NCBI GenBank assembly: GCA_041846495.1
Contig: JBGZEX010000026.1
Coordinates: 1 to 64,000, forward strand
Source: JBGZEX01 sp041846495
GTDB taxonomy: Bacteria > Bacteroidota > Bacteroidia > Bacteroidales > Marinifilaceae
DNA length: 64,000 nt
Reading direction: 5' to 3'
The translations under genes and the position numbers were made by a program. The notes under the pieces are model-generated. The model had not been told where the DNA came from. It ran no database searches and saw only the letters and a list, made by a program, of their open reading frames with translations. This document shows positions 34,988-45,236 of this stretch, in pieces. How positions within the stretch are numbered: position 1 is the first letter of the stretch; the number at the start of each line of letters is the position of its first letter.

Positions 34988-37900
34988 TTAAAAATTAATC
35001 GTCAAACCTAATATAAACTCCGCCGGATAATGAATACCCCGGCTCGGGGACATCGTGTCACCCTCCCATACCTCCGGATCCAGTCCGGATTTATTTGCAG
35101 CCCACCACCATAAATTCCTTGCCTGCATATTGAATTTCACCCCGCTCAACGGCATATTCTTTAAAAGGAAAGAAGGCAGGGAATAAGCTATGGATACATC
35201 TCTCAATTTGATATAATCTCCTTTTTGGATATGTTTATTCGCCGCTTTCCATATATATTCCCCATTCCGTGCTGCGGATTGGAACATAAACGCAGGGTTC
35301 GTATTTTCCGATTTTTCGTCTCCCTGTTTCTTCCAATAATTAATCATATTCCTGTCCACATTGACGGTCAAATACATGGGATGATAGACGATGCAGTAAT
35401 TTGCGGCCACATCTCTCATCACATGTCCTCCGGCGCAAACAAACATAAAAGAGAACTCGAAACCTTTACAGGAAAGCGTATTCGCAAAAGAAGAATGGTA
35501 AGGCGGGTCGTAAGTCCCCGAATACGTCAAGTCCTCTTTTGTCAATTCATCGTAATCCGATATCTCACTTCCGTCGGCCTTATAGGCTATCGGATATCCT
35601 TTTTCGTTCAAGCCCTTATAATTCACACTGAACAGGGAATTCATCGGATATCCTTTTCTATTATTCAAATTCGAATAATAACTGCTTGCCGACTCCGACG
35701 AAGATTCTATTCTCGTAATTTTATTTTTATTATAACTGAATATAAATCTGGAAGTCCATCGGAAATTCTGATTCTCCAGATTGACGGTATTCAAAGAAAT
35801 CTCGACTCCTCTGTTGTACATATTTCCGAAATTCATGTCCACGGAAGACCATCCGAGTGTAGGATCGACGGAAAACAAGCCGAGCAAATCGGTCGTATTC
35901 TTATTATAAAAATCGACACTTCCGCATAAGCGCAAATCGAATAAATTGAAATCGGCCCCCAAGTTAAACACCTTCGTTTTTTCCCAGCGCAAGGTGGGAT
36001 TGGGAGGAGACTGTATATACATCGTATTCTCGTTTGTATAATAATGATTCCGACCGACCTTGGCAATAAGATAAGGACCGTTAAGTTTGGGAATATTCCC
36101 ATTAATGCCGTAGGTGAGCCTCATCGCTAATCTGTCGATTCTGCCGTAATTCTGAAAAAATACATAATGCGTGCCGACGGACCATAACGGGCGATATTGA
36201 TATTTCGGATCCGTTCCGAATAAATTCGATTGGTCTATCCGCAAACTCCCCGTAATCGACAATCTATCCGAGAAGTTATAGGAGGCATTTCCATATAAAG
36301 AAAAATACCGGTTATCGACATAAGAAAACCGAGGCGTCTTATCCGAAAAACTGAATCCCCCGTACAATGCTTCCGTTCCCGTTATCCTCTTCGACAAAGA
36401 CAGGGCATCAATCTCGCTATATCCCAGATTATCGTCATCATACCCCAAGCGATATACCCCGTTTCCGGACGTAACAATCTTCCGAATCTCGGCACCGAGC
36501 AATAGTTGAATCCCATGTTTATCGGAAATATTTTTGGAATAATTCGCCTGTCCTCTCAGTGTATAGGAATAATTATCCGTATTTTTCAAAACCACCTGTC
36601 CTCCGATCGGAATATTGTATACGGGCAGGCCGGCTTTGAGTTGTACGGCGTCATTAATCATCGTCTTAACTCCATTGGCATCTTTTTTATCGTATTGTTT
36701 TTCAAAACCGGAGGTGGATTCGGTTTGATATCTGAAAGTCAAATTAAAATCGTCGTTAAATTCAATCCTGCATCCGACATTATAATTTCGATAATTCATT
36801 TTAGAGGTATAATGTCTGTTTTTCATCTCATTGACGGGAATATAGGTCTCGTCTTGGAGGCCTAAGGTTTTCAGTCGTTCGATTTCGTATTGGGATTTCG
36901 TCCGGTACCATTGGAGGGGCAGGCCTTGTTCATCCCGGAGCATAAAATAAGAAGCTCTTCCCTTATTCAGCAAATCCATTCCCGATATACCGTTATCATA
37001 ATCGGAACTAAGTTTACTTGCAATTATACCTACGTCGAAACGCAACCATTTAAAGAAATCGAATGTAGTCTGCAGATTAAGTCCTATCCTCTTTTCATAC
37101 TCCGCCCGTTCATAGGGTGCCGTACCCGAATGATTCATCGAAAAACTGTATTTATAAATATCCGAACCTCCCGAAAAAGACAAATTATGCTGATGCAAAA
37201 TTCTGTTTTTCCTCAGGAATTCGTCCACAATCTGATCATAACTATCCCTGTTTCTATAGGGCTCCAATCTTTCTTCCAACTGCTTATCCGTAATTTTTCC
37301 TTCCTTACGATCCAAAATAAGGGATTGAACATCATTCTGCCATTGCCGGATACCTTTTCTCCTTACCTTAGGATAGGTTTCCATGAGTTGCAACTGATAG
37401 TCCACTAATTCGGAACTCGACATCAAATTCAAATAAGTCCGATCCGGCAAGCCTCTGAAACTCAATGTTCCATTATACGACACCCGCGTAGGACCGGAAA
37501 TCCCCTTACGGGTCGTTATAACGATCACTCCGTTGGCGGAACGCGCCCCGTAAATCGATGCGGCCGTGGCATCTTTCAAAACCGTTATATTAACTACATC
37601 CGAAGGATTTATGACATCCAAGGGAGAGGAATCGAAACCGGGTTCCCCCTCAAAAGGGACGCCGTCGACTACGTACAAAGGCTGCCTGTTTCCATTAATC
37701 GTCGAAATACCTCTCACACTCACACTGCCTCTATTGATATTCAATCCGGCTATCATACCTTCCAGCCTGTTTACGACATTCGGTTGTAATTTATTTTGCA
37801 AATCACCCACGCCGACTATTGAAAAAGCCCCCGTAGCCCTTTCCCTGGATAAGGTCTGATAACCCGTAACTACGACATCCTTCAAATGGACGTAATTTTC

Positions 37901-38479
37901 GGAAAGTTTGACATTGATAACGGTTCTTCCCTTGACAGGCTCTTCAAAAGTATCGTATCCGATATAAGAAAACACAAGCATATCTCCGGGCGATACCCGA
38001 ATAGAATAATTACCGTCGATATCCGTAATGGCAACCATATCGGACCTGCCTTTAATGCGGACATTACAACCGATTAAAGGCGATTGCTCTTCCGAATCAA
38101 AGACTCTGCCCCGGACCAATATTTCAGTGGTATCCGCACGCTTCGATTTTTCAAAATAAATTGTTTTCCCCTTGATTTCATAATTCACGGACTCTCCTTT
38201 AAGAAGTGCATTCAAAGCCTCCGGAATAGAAACATTCGTCAGTTTCAAAGAAACCTCCTTTTTCAAATTCAAATCTTTAGCTTCAAACCACACAGAATAA
38301 CCCGATTTCGCTCTAAACATTTCCAAAGCCTCTTTTAACGTAACTCCGTCCACAGTCAAACTAATCCTTTTCGATTGAGCGGAAAGACTGCCCGCCGTCA
38401 GAAATAAAAATAGCAGAAGAGCCGTTGAGTTTTTCCACAGCAATTGCTTCATAGGACTTAATTCAGTATCCATATTCAT
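34988..38479 (-). CDS. SusC/RagA TonB-linked transporter with STN domain
   Basis: This 1,163-aa protein has a signal peptide (cleavage near GSLSAQ), a secretin/TonB N-terminal (STN) domain (about 37-105, RISLTVDGVTLKEALEMF), a carboxypeptidase-regulatory-like domain (about 122-198), a TonB box-like VVVTGYQ, a plug with VSVRGISTINGNRQPLYVVD and a C-terminal barrel. The STN domain signals to FecR when ligand binds, as in FecA. The ATG at 38479 overlaps the FecR TGA (ATGA); an ATG at 38452 (MKQLLWKN) would give a more usual signal peptide. Confidence 0.95.
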   Translation of the reverse strand: MNMDTELSPMKQLLWKNSTALLLFLFLTAGSLSAQSKRISLTVDGVTLKEALEMFRAKSGYSVWFEAKDLNLKKEVSLKLTNVSIPEALNALLKGESVNYEIKGKTIYFEKSKRADTTEILVRGRVFDSEEQSPLIGCNVRIKGRSDMVAITDIDGNYSIRVSPGDMLVFSYIGYDTFEEPVKGRTVINVKLSENYVHLKDVVVTGYQTLSRERATGAFSIVGVGDLQNKLQPNVVNRLEGMIAGLNINRGSVSVRGISTINGNRQPLYVVDGVPFEGEPGFDSSPLDVINPSDVVNITVLKDATAASIYGARSANGVIVITTRKGISGPTRVSYNGTLSFRGLPDRTYLNLMSSSELVDYQLQLMETYPKVRRKGIRQWQNDVQSLILDRKEGKITDKQLEERLEPYRNRDSYDQIVDEFLRKNRILHQHNLSFSGGSDIYKYSFSMNHSGTAPYERAEYEKRIGLNLQTTFDFFKWLRFDVGIIASKLSSDYDNGISGMDLLNKGRASYFMLRDEQGLPLQWYRTKSQYEIERLKTLGLQDETYIPVNEMKNRHYTSKMNYRNYNVGCRIEFNDDFNLTFRYQTESTSGFEKQYDKKDANGVKTMINDAVQLKAGLPVYNIPIGGQVVLKNTDNYSYTLRGQANYSKNISDKHGIQLLLGAEIRKIVTSGNGVYRLGYDDDNLGYSEIDALSLSKRITGTEALYGGFSFSDKTPRFSYVDNRYFSLYGNASYNFSDRLSITGSLRIDQSNLFGTDPKYQYRPLWSVGTHYVFFQNYGRIDRLAMRLTYGINGNIPKLNGPYLIAKVGRNHYYTNENTMYIQSPPNPTLRWEKTKVFNLGADFNLFDLRLCGSVDFYNKNTTDLLGLFSVDPTLGWSSVDMNFGNMYNRGVEISLNTVNLENQNFRWTSRFIFSYNKNKITRIESSSESASSYYSNLNNRKGYPMNSLFSVNYKGLNEKGYPIAYKADGSEISDYDELTKEDLTYSGTYDPPYHSSFANTLSCKGFEFSFMFVCAGGHVMRDVAANYCIVYHPMYLTVNVDRNMINYWKKQGDEKSENTNPAFMFQSAARNGEYIWKAANKHIQKGDYIKLRDVSIAYSLPSFLLKNMPLSGVKFNMQARNLWWWAANKSGLDPEVWEGDTMSPSRGIHYPAEFILGLTINF

Positions 38480-39600
38480 CTTGTTTTAATGTAAATTTCA
38501 CGATTATCAATTGTATAACTCATTCGTCGTTTTCTACACAATACGGATAAAATCTCTTCCAAAGATTCTCCGTTTCTGAAATCTCCGTAATATTTACGCT
38601 CCAATTCCGTCGAATCATTCACCGATATACGTACGTCGAAAGCCCGCTCCAAATCCCGAATAATCTGACCGAGAGGCTCTTCGTCGAAAAATAAATTATG
38701 TACCATCGTTTCGTGAGCGGAGGACAAAACGGCGTTCGGAAAAGGAGAATATTTCTTCGAAATATTACTTCCCGACAGCTGTGCTCCGACGGACATCCAC
38801 GAGGTAAATTCCACAGCCCTTACCTTTTTTATCGAAAATACTTCTTCCCCTTTCGTATATTGAATTTGCTGGTCGGGTTTTATACGTACCTTCGTATCGG
38901 GATTATGTATCAAACAAACTTCCAAACTTCCCTCCAACAAGGTTATGCGATCGGAAATATCATCGGCATACGACTTTACATTGAATTTTGTACCCAATAC
39001 TTCAATCTTCAGTTTCTCCGCTTCGATTCGAAAAGGGAGCGCCGTATTTTCCCGTACATCAAAATATGCTTCTCCCGTAAGTTTAACATCCCTATTCGCA
39101 ATTCCGAAATCCCGGTTATAAGAAATCGAGCTTCCCGCATTCAACCAGACATTCGAACCGTCCGGCAATAAAAGCTGAGCTTTGGAACCCATGGGCACAT
39201 TGAGGGTATAGGGCAATTTCGATACGGTTTCCGGTTCGGATTTGCTCCAAAACCAGTAGGACAATCCCATCAAAACGGCGACTGCGGCAGCATATCTCAA
39301 AACCCCGTAAGCGCGACTCCGGTTTCGGGGTTCGGAAATACGTATTCGCCTATTTAAATTTTCCCATATACGTTCCCGAGTTTTCTCAAATAAAGATTCG
39401 TAATTCAGAATCCGTTCCGCCTCTATCGTTGAAATATAATCGAGATATAAATTCCGATTGTCGACCGATGTCTCAATCCATGCTCTCAACAAAACTGCTT
39501 CCGAATCGGACAGTTGTCCGTCTGCTTGCTTGAGAATCAATTCTTCGATGCCGGCATCCATACCCTTTATTTTTTTCTCCATACGGTTTATTATGTCCAT
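38476..39600 (-). CDS. FecR-family anti-sigma factor
   Basis: This 374-aa inner-membrane protein has an N-terminal cytoplasmic sigma-binding part (about 1-95), one transmembrane helix (VLRYAAAVAVLMGLSYWFW, about 102-120), the periplasmic FecR domain (GSKAQLLLPDGSNVWLNAGS, VEVLGTKFNVKSY-like region) and a C-terminal DUF4974-like segment (FDEEPLGQIIRDLERAF to the end). It holds the ECF sigma factor until the STN domain of the adjacent SusC protein signals. It sits between sigma and SusC genes, overlapping the latter by 4 nt. Confidence 0.94.
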   Translation of the reverse strand: MDIINRMEKKIKGMDAGIEELILKQADGQLSDSEAVLLRAWIETSVDNRNLYLDYISTIEAERILNYESLFEKTRERIWENLNRRIRISEPRNRSRAYGVLRYAAAVAVLMGLSYWFWSKSEPETVSKLPYTLNVPMGSKAQLLLPDGSNVWLNAGSSISYNRDFGIANRDVKLTGEAYFDVRENTALPFRIEAEKLKIEVLGTKFNVKSYADDISDRITLLEGSLEVCLIHNPDTKVRIKPDQQIQYTKGEEVFSIKKVRAVEFTSWMSVGAQLSGSNISKKYSPFPNAVLSSAHETMVHNLFFDEEPLGQIIRDLERAFDVRISVNDSTELERKYYGDFRNGESLEEILSVLCRKRRMSYTIDNREIYIKTR

Positions 39601-39672
39601 CGTTTAATATAAGGACGTATGGAATCGAATAAAGGGTAGGCATCTCCTTGAATTTATATTTATCCCGGAATA

Positions 39673-40251
39673 TCAACTCAAAAGAATAAACATCAACAGG
39701 GAAAGAAGATAGTCGCACAATTCCCTTCTCAACAAAACCAATGCATTTTTCATATGATATTTAACCGTATTTAAGGAAATACCCAGATGCTCCGCAATTT
39801 GAGCATAAGAAAGATGCTCTTTTCTACTCAGACAAAAGACTTTTTTTGTATTTTCCGGCAATTTCTCAACTGCAGCTTCTAATTTCAACATCAACTCCTG
39901 CCGTATTAAACGCTCCAATATTTCATCTTCCGGTACGAAATAATCGAATGCGGTTTCTTTAAGAAGGGATAAGGATTTTTTATGTCTTAAATAATCGACA
40001 CACCGGTTTCGAACGGATTTATAAAGATAAGCCGGAAGGGAGTATATACTCCTAAAAGATTCCGGATATGTCCATAAAGTCAAGAGTAGATCGGAGACTA
40101 TGGTACTGCTATCCGTTTCATCTCCGATAAAACGATAGGCAAAAGCAGATAAACGCACATAATAACGTTCGAAAAAAATTTTAAATGCCGCCTCATCCTT
40201 CTCTTCTATCCGCTTCAATAGAATACGGTCATTCTCTTCCCCTTCAAACAT
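39673..40251 (-). CDS. ECF sigma-70 factor, Bacteroides expansion family
   Basis: This 192-aa sigma factor has region 2 (AAFKIFFERYYVRLSAFAYR, LLLTLW, LYKSVRNRCVDYLRH) and region 4 with its helix-turn-helix (HLSYAQIAEHLGISLNTVKY). The hydrophobic C-terminal tail (YLLSLLMFILLS) is common in these factors. It leads the sigma-FecR-SusC-SusD unit and should direct transcription of the SusC/SusD genes. No TTTG/TAnnTTTG pair was found in its upstream 93 bp, so its own promoter may be of another type. Confidence 0.93.
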   Translation of the reverse strand: MFEGEENDRILLKRIEEKDEAAFKIFFERYYVRLSAFAYRFIGDETDSSTIVSDLLLTLWTYPESFRSIYSLPAYLYKSVRNRCVDYLRHKKSLSLLKETAFDYFVPEDEILERLIRQELMLKLEAAVEKLPENTKKVFCLSRKEHLSYAQIAEHLGISLNTVKYHMKNALVLLRRELCDYLLSLLMFILLS

Positions 40252-40344
40252 ACCGCATAAAAATCACATTATTAAAAATATTTTTCCGAACTCTACATCG
40301 TCCTTTTTGCAGCATACATCAAATACCATGATTCCCGGGAAATA

Positions 40345-41034
40345 TCAATTCGTATTTTTAATATCCGCTCTAAATCTTCGAACAATATCTTCAAAGGATT
40401 TTATCGTATGGGCGTACCAATCCCATAAAACTTCCTTTTTCCGCTCCTCCGTCAAATGCCAGTTGACAGCGGATTTCCTCAAGCGTTCCATCACATTGTA
40501 AACAATTAAGGCGGCACATACGCTGACATTCAGACTTTCCGTAAATCCGTACATAGGCACTCGGATAAAACCGTCGGCGGAATCGAGGATTTCCCGGCTA
40601 AGCCCCGTCATCTCCGTTCCGAAACAAAAAGCCATTTTACCCGCTTCCAAAGGCAGGGTATCCGGAGTATATCCGGAATAGTGCGGAGAGGTGGCTATAA
40701 TCCGGTACCCTTTTTCTCTCAATCGTTTCAAGGCTATCCCCGTATTATTCGCATGAGAATTGAACCGATGAAGATTCAACCATGCTCTCGCTCCCCTGGA
40801 CACCGTAGAAGTATCGTCATAAGAATTCCTGTTTTCTATAAGGTATACATCCTGGACTCCGGCACAATCGAGGGTTCGCATAACGGCACTTTGGTTATGC
40901 GATTGATAGAGATCCTCCAAAACGACAGTTACATAATCACTCCTTTCCTCGATAAGTCTATCGAATAAAGCATTTTTTTCATCGGTGACAAAATTCCGGA
41001 AATAAGCGATCTCCGCCTCTATAGGTTTTTTCAT
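40345..41034 (-). CDS. trmH: TrmH-family RNA 2'-O-methyltransferase
   Basis: This 229-aa SPOUT enzyme has the three family motifs: VVLEDLYQSHNQSAVMRTLD (about 36-55, with the conserved N and R), CFGTEMTGLSREIL (about 137-150) and IPMYGFTESLNVSVCAALIV-like sequence (VPMYGFTESLNVSVCAAL, about 158-175). The length and N-terminus fit TrmH, which methylates G18 of tRNA; another RNA target in the same family cannot be excluded. It lies after the HU terminator. Confidence 0.88.
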   Translation of the reverse strand: MKKPIEAEIAYFRNFVTDEKNALFDRLIEERSDYVTVVLEDLYQSHNQSAVMRTLDCAGVQDVYLIENRNSYDDTSTVSRGARAWLNLHRFNSHANNTGIALKRLREKGYRIIATSPHYSGYTPDTLPLEAGKMAFCFGTEMTGLSREILDSADGFIRVPMYGFTESLNVSVCAALIVYNVMERLRKSAVNWHLTEERKKEVLWDWYAHTIKSFEDIVRRFRADIKNTN

Positions 41035-41054
41035 AATATCACATCCAAATCAAA

Positions 41055-41083
41055 AAGGCATCCTATAGATGGGATGCCTTTCC
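41055..41083 (-). terminator. Terminator of the HU gene
   Basis: AAGGCATCC (41058-41066) pairs with GGATGCCTT (41075-41083); on the minus strand the stem runs into TTTTTGATTT. It lies about 46 nt past the HU stop codon and 20 nt before the trmH start. Confidence 0.85.
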
Positions 41084-41128
41084 GAAAATGCAACAAATTT
41101 ATATTGAAACATTATCATCCGAACATAT

Positions 41129-41404
41129 TCACTTTTGACATTTATTGGAAAGTTCCGCACCCGGACGGAATTTCACTACATTTTTAGCTTTGATTTTCAT
41201 CGGCTTACCCGTTTGAGGATTCCGACCGTTACGAGCCGGACGCTTTACTACGTCGAAAGAACCGAAACCTATCAAAGACACTTTATCTCCTTTTTCAAGA
41301 GTAGCTCCCACGGTATCGATAAACGCATCCAATGCTTTCTTGGCATCCACTTTAGTTAATCCGGTTTTTTCTGCAATCGTACTTGTTAATTGAGTCTTGT
41401 TCAT
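41129..41404 (-). CDS. HU-family DNA-binding protein
   Basis: This 91-aa protein is a histone-like HU/IHF subunit: MNKTQLTSTIAEKTGLTKVDAKKAL at the start, the conserved GFGSFDVVKRPARNGRNPQTG (about 46-66) forming the DNA-binding arm, and VVKFRPG near the end. It bends and compacts DNA. It is a single gene with its own consensus promoter and terminator. Confidence 0.97.
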   Translation of the reverse strand: MNKTQLTSTIAEKTGLTKVDAKKALDAFIDTVGATLEKGDKVSLIGFGSFDVVKRPARNGRNPQTGKPMKIKAKNVVKFRPGAELSNKCQK

Positions 41405-41448
41405 AATACTGAATATTTAGTTAGATAATCTTTCCCCACCGTTACTCG

Positions 41449-41479
41449 CAAATGTATATATTCAATTTTATATATCAAA
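41449..41479 (-). promoter_or_regulatory. Promoter of the HU gene
   Basis: On the minus strand TTTG (41479-41476) is 19 nt from TACATTTG (41456-41449), a full match to the Bacteroidota consensus. The transcript would start near 41445, about 41 nt before the ATG. Confidence 0.8.
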
Positions 41480-41582
41480 TTTTCCGATAAAAAAATTACG
41501 AAAATCGAAAATTTATCCCGGAAAAAACTCCTTGAGCATTTGAAATGGGAAAAACAAATGTTTCCGGATGATTACTTCTCAT

Positions 41583-42524
41583 TTAAAATCCGAAATGAAA
41601 CCCTATCCGGACCGTATTGACATTCAATTCGGAATCGGCTATCTGATAAGCTAAATCCATACCGACCGACTTATACGTAATACCGGTTCCTAAAGTAAAA
41701 TAATCCAAATTTCCCCCATAATGATAACCGGCTCTCAAAGCACATATCTCAAATATCCTGTATTCCGCTCCTATCCCCAAAGTAAACTCCGACGCATCGG
41801 AGGGAAAAACAAAATAATCCGTTGAAAACGCTAAATTAAGTCGATGAATCCGGGAAAAAAACAGATCGGCAGAGGTCCCGAAAACTATCGAGCCGGGCAT
41901 GGGATTTTTTTCTCCTTCGCCGTATTTTATTTTTCCTCCCATATTTCGAAATCCCAATCCGAATACGTAACCGCCCTTCTTTCTCCCCAAAGTTAAAACA
42001 CCTTTATAATACAATCCTCCGTTCACACCTCCGGTACAGGCGGTTTCTCCTTTCGAAGAATATATAAAACTTCCCCCTATAAAAGCAGAGAACCTCCCTT
42101 TTCCAAAACGGCGAGCAAAGACCAAATCGAATGCTTTATCCACAGGACGCACTTTTTCTCTTTCGACCATATCTTCTCCGATCAAACGAAAAGAATAATC
42201 GTTCATACGACGAAAACCGAACATCAAAGCCTGTTTTCCGAATCCGAAACCGGCAGACAAGGCTTGATAATATTTGGATTCCCCTTCGAACTCGGGATAA
42301 CGTCCGAAAGAACAGGAAAAATACGTTCTCCGACTTCCCTTCGGAAAAGCCGTAGGATTAGCATAAATATACATACTCTCCGATTGTCCCGGAAAAGCAT
42401 CTCCCATACCTGCCGTACGCACGTCGGGATTGAATTCCAGAAAAGGCAAAGAACGGCTTTGGGCCAAAATATCCAAGACGAAACCCGATAAAAATATCAC
42501 GGCAAGCAGTAGTTTCTCTTTCAT
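41583..42524 (-). CDS. PorV/PorQ-family outer-membrane protein
   Basis: From the chosen ATG (42522-42524) this 313-aa protein has a signal peptide (MKEKLLLAVIFLSGFVLDILAQ) and then the start typical of PorV/PorQ proteins (FLEFNPDVRTAGMGDAF, YANPTAF), followed by barrel strands ending in FHFGF. PorV binds the C-terminal domain of T9SS cargo and PorQ is a related T9SS subunit. The frame is open back to 42611, inside the peptidase gene. It starts 13 nt after the gene for an S8 peptidase with a T9SS tail, so the two may act together. Confidence 0.83.
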   Translation of the reverse strand: MKEKLLLAVIFLSGFVLDILAQSRSLPFLEFNPDVRTAGMGDAFPGQSESMYIYANPTAFPKGSRRTYFSCSFGRYPEFEGESKYYQALSAGFGFGKQALMFGFRRMNDYSFRLIGEDMVEREKVRPVDKAFDLVFARRFGKGRFSAFIGGSFIYSSKGETACTGGVNGGLYYKGVLTLGRKKGGYVFGLGFRNMGGKIKYGEGEKNPMPGSIVFGTSADLFFSRIHRLNLAFSTDYFVFPSDASEFTLGIGAEYRIFEICALRAGYHYGGNLDYFTLGTGITYKSVGMDLAYQIADSELNVNTVRIGFHFGF

Positions 42525-42537
42525 AAACACAGGTTTT

Positions 42538-45216
42538 TCAATACTTGACAAAAGACTTTTTAAACACTCCATTATTCGCTTCCACCTGTAATATATAACT
42601 CCCTGCAACAAGTCCGGATACGTCGAGATCGACCATGCGTTTCCCGTCGACTACCGTAAAACTCCGCTCTAAAATCCTCCGACCTATCGAAGAATACACC
42701 GTCACGGAAGCATGGGTTACCCGATTGCCGAACCTTATGTGCAAGACTTTGGTCGCCGGAATGGGATAGACGATATAAACCGGACCTTCCCGAACTGTTA
42801 TGGTCCGAATATCCCGGGAAATCTTTGCTCCGAATTTATCGAATGCATCGACCCGTATTGCCGTCGAACCCGTATTTTTAGGTTTTAAATGCAAAAGGCT
42901 TCCCTCGAGGTTCACATCCGCGATAGAAGGATCGAGAGCAAGGGCAGCAAAATTCATATCGTGCCCGTCTTCCTCTACAAAATATTCCGCCAAATCGAAA
43001 GTATAACCCGTATTTCCGAGCACGATAAACAAAGGTTCGAACTCTTTTATCTGTCGAGGCGGACGATTCCGATAGATTTCAAAAGGTATAACCATATCGG
43101 CAGAAGCTTTAAATATATCCGATACCCGGACGTTCACCCTATGTTGCCCCACAGGAGCTTCGGCTTTAAATATCAAAAAAAGAGCATCCTCCGTCTTTTC
43201 AACGGCAACTCCCCGAGTTTCTCCATCAAGGGTACAAGTCCAGGACTGTTCGTCCGGTTCCTCCACCGACAATTTTATCCGGACGGACTCCGTTTCCGTG
43301 ATACGGATAGCTTCATTTCCCGTCCGCAGAAGTTTCGGGGGACGATTTGCTTTAGTCTTTGCCGTAAATCCGTACGGAGGCGATTCGAGCCCCCAGCGAT
43401 CGACGGCGGTTAGCATTATTTCAAAGCGGGTATTCAACGGAAGTCCCTCTAAGGTATAAACGACGGACTCGCCCGGCTTATACCCTCGACCCGCCACTTC
43501 CACATTCCGAACATTCGGCGAAGTTTCCGTCTTCAGGTTGATACGGTAGATATCGGCCGTGCCGTCATCTTCATCGGTTACCGCCTTCCATGTCAACTCA
43601 AGAGAGGTAAAATTTTCTTTTACAAAAACGGATTTCACTTTCTCCGGAATTTTATTATAATTGACGACAAGAGTCTTGGCTGCGTCCACATAACCTTTTC
43701 CCAAACGTCCTTCATAGCCCGGATTCAATTTATCGATATTCTCCGAACGAATTCCTCCCATAATACGGGTTTTAAGATTTTCATTTGTAAATCCCGGGCC
43801 TCCGTATTTCGAAACGACCAAAGCCGCTATTCCCGACACATGCGGACAAGCCATGGAAGTCCCCTGCATATAACCGTATCGATTCTTCGTCAAGCAACTA
43901 AATACCATACCCTTAGGATAGTCGTAACGCTTATCTCCTCCCGGTGCCATAATCGAAATCCAAGCCCCCCGATTGGTATAATAAGCCTTTTTATAATCCG
44001 GAGCCATTGCCGATACGGATATGACTTCGGAATAAGCGGAAGGATATACGTGATAATCCTTCCCCTCATTGCCGGCCGCAAAGAAAACCACACCGCCTTT
44101 CATGGGAGAATCGGGAAGTTGATTTCCCGAATCGTCGCATCCCGCATATTTGATAAAATAATCGATAGCCGCTTTTATATAGGAAGGAAGATAAGTAACA
44201 CCTTCGAAAACCCATGAATTCTGACAGATAACGGCACCGTTATCGGCAGCGTACTTAATTGCCTCGGCAATACCATAGCTCTGTTTATTGAGAAAAATCT
44301 GACACCCCATCAAACGTACTCCGCTTCCGGGAGTCCCATTTCCTCCGGCAATACCGCAAACTCCGATTTCATTATTATTGCAAGCCCCGATTGTTCCGGA
44401 TACATGAGTACCGTGATCCTCCGGTTTTATCTTTCCGTTTCCCGTCACAAAATTATATCCGTAAATGTCATCCACATATCCGTTATTATCGTCGTCGACT
44501 CCGGTTGTTCCTTTCCGCTCCGCAATATTCACCCACATATTGTCTTTCAAATCTTCGTGTTCGAAATCGATACCCGAATCCACAACGGCTACAATCACAT
44601 TCGATTTCCCGGTTTCCACCTTCCAGGCTTCCATCAAATTTATATCGGCTCCGATTTTCGAATCTGCAATATTTCCCGGATTATGATAATGCCATTGGTT
44701 TTCCAAACCGGGATCTCCGAAAAACTCCCCATTCCCTTTAGCTTTCGGAGAAATCGCCAAAGGCACTGCAATTACATTGCAAGCGGGAAGAACCGGACGA
44801 TATACTTCTTCCACAACATCCACTCCCGAAATCTTACGAGCATCGGCAACCGCCTTAGTCAACGGTTGGGATTCATCGAAAAAAATATCGTACCATAAAT
44901 GCAACCCCTCGCTACGGGTACGATTTTCATATTTCCCGGCATAAGGGAAAACCCGTTTCATCTCTTTCGCTCCTATCCGCCCAAGATAAGAGTCGACCTC
45001 TATCCGGCCGCAACGCATTTGTCCCGAAGACCGGGTAATCGACAGACTTTCTCCCGTTTCCCGGGCGAATTTCACCCGTACGACTCCTTTTACCGCATCG
45101 GGGCTTACAACCCTCTCCGCCTGAGGTTCGTTCCGGATTTCCGGACTGTCCGGTTCTTCCGCACTACAACCGAAAAGAAAAACGGTTGTAAAAAACACTG
45201 TTATAATCTTCCTCAT
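42538..45216 (-). CDS. Subtilisin-like S8 peptidase with T9SS sorting domain
   Basis: From the ATG at 45214-45216 this 892-aa protein has a lipoprotein-like signal (MRKIITVFFTTVFLFGC), a propeptide region, and an S8 domain with D213 (VVDSGIDFEHEDL), H271 (DHGTHVSG), oxyanion N383 (AAGNEG) and S454 (GTSMACPHVSG). A fibronectin III-like domain follows, then cadherin-like repeats, and the last 80 residues form a type A T9SS sorting domain (VYPIPATKVLHIRF, GLVAGSYILQVE, FKKSFVKY). It should be exported to the surface. The start at 45258 would lengthen the signal by 14 residues. Confidence 0.93.
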   Translation of the reverse strand: MRKIITVFFTTVFLFGCSAEEPDSPEIRNEPQAERVVSPDAVKGVVRVKFARETGESLSITRSSGQMRCGRIEVDSYLGRIGAKEMKRVFPYAGKYENRTRSEGLHLWYDIFFDESQPLTKAVADARKISGVDVVEEVYRPVLPACNVIAVPLAISPKAKGNGEFFGDPGLENQWHYHNPGNIADSKIGADINLMEAWKVETGKSNVIVAVVDSGIDFEHEDLKDNMWVNIAERKGTTGVDDDNNGYVDDIYGYNFVTGNGKIKPEDHGTHVSGTIGACNNNEIGVCGIAGGNGTPGSGVRLMGCQIFLNKQSYGIAEAIKYAADNGAVICQNSWVFEGVTYLPSYIKAAIDYFIKYAGCDDSGNQLPDSPMKGGVVFFAAGNEGKDYHVYPSAYSEVISVSAMAPDYKKAYYTNRGAWISIMAPGGDKRYDYPKGMVFSCLTKNRYGYMQGTSMACPHVSGIAALVVSKYGGPGFTNENLKTRIMGGIRSENIDKLNPGYEGRLGKGYVDAAKTLVVNYNKIPEKVKSVFVKENFTSLELTWKAVTDEDDGTADIYRINLKTETSPNVRNVEVAGRGYKPGESVVYTLEGLPLNTRFEIMLTAVDRWGLESPPYGFTAKTKANRPPKLLRTGNEAIRITETESVRIKLSVEEPDEQSWTCTLDGETRGVAVEKTEDALFLIFKAEAPVGQHRVNVRVSDIFKASADMVIPFEIYRNRPPRQIKEFEPLFIVLGNTGYTFDLAEYFVEEDGHDMNFAALALDPSIADVNLEGSLLHLKPKNTGSTAIRVDAFDKFGAKISRDIRTITVREGPVYIVYPIPATKVLHIRFGNRVTHASVTVYSSIGRRILERSFTVVDGKRMVDLDVSGLVAGSYILQVEANNGVFKKSFVKY

Positions 45217-45236
45217 AATATAAAGTTTTAAACTTC

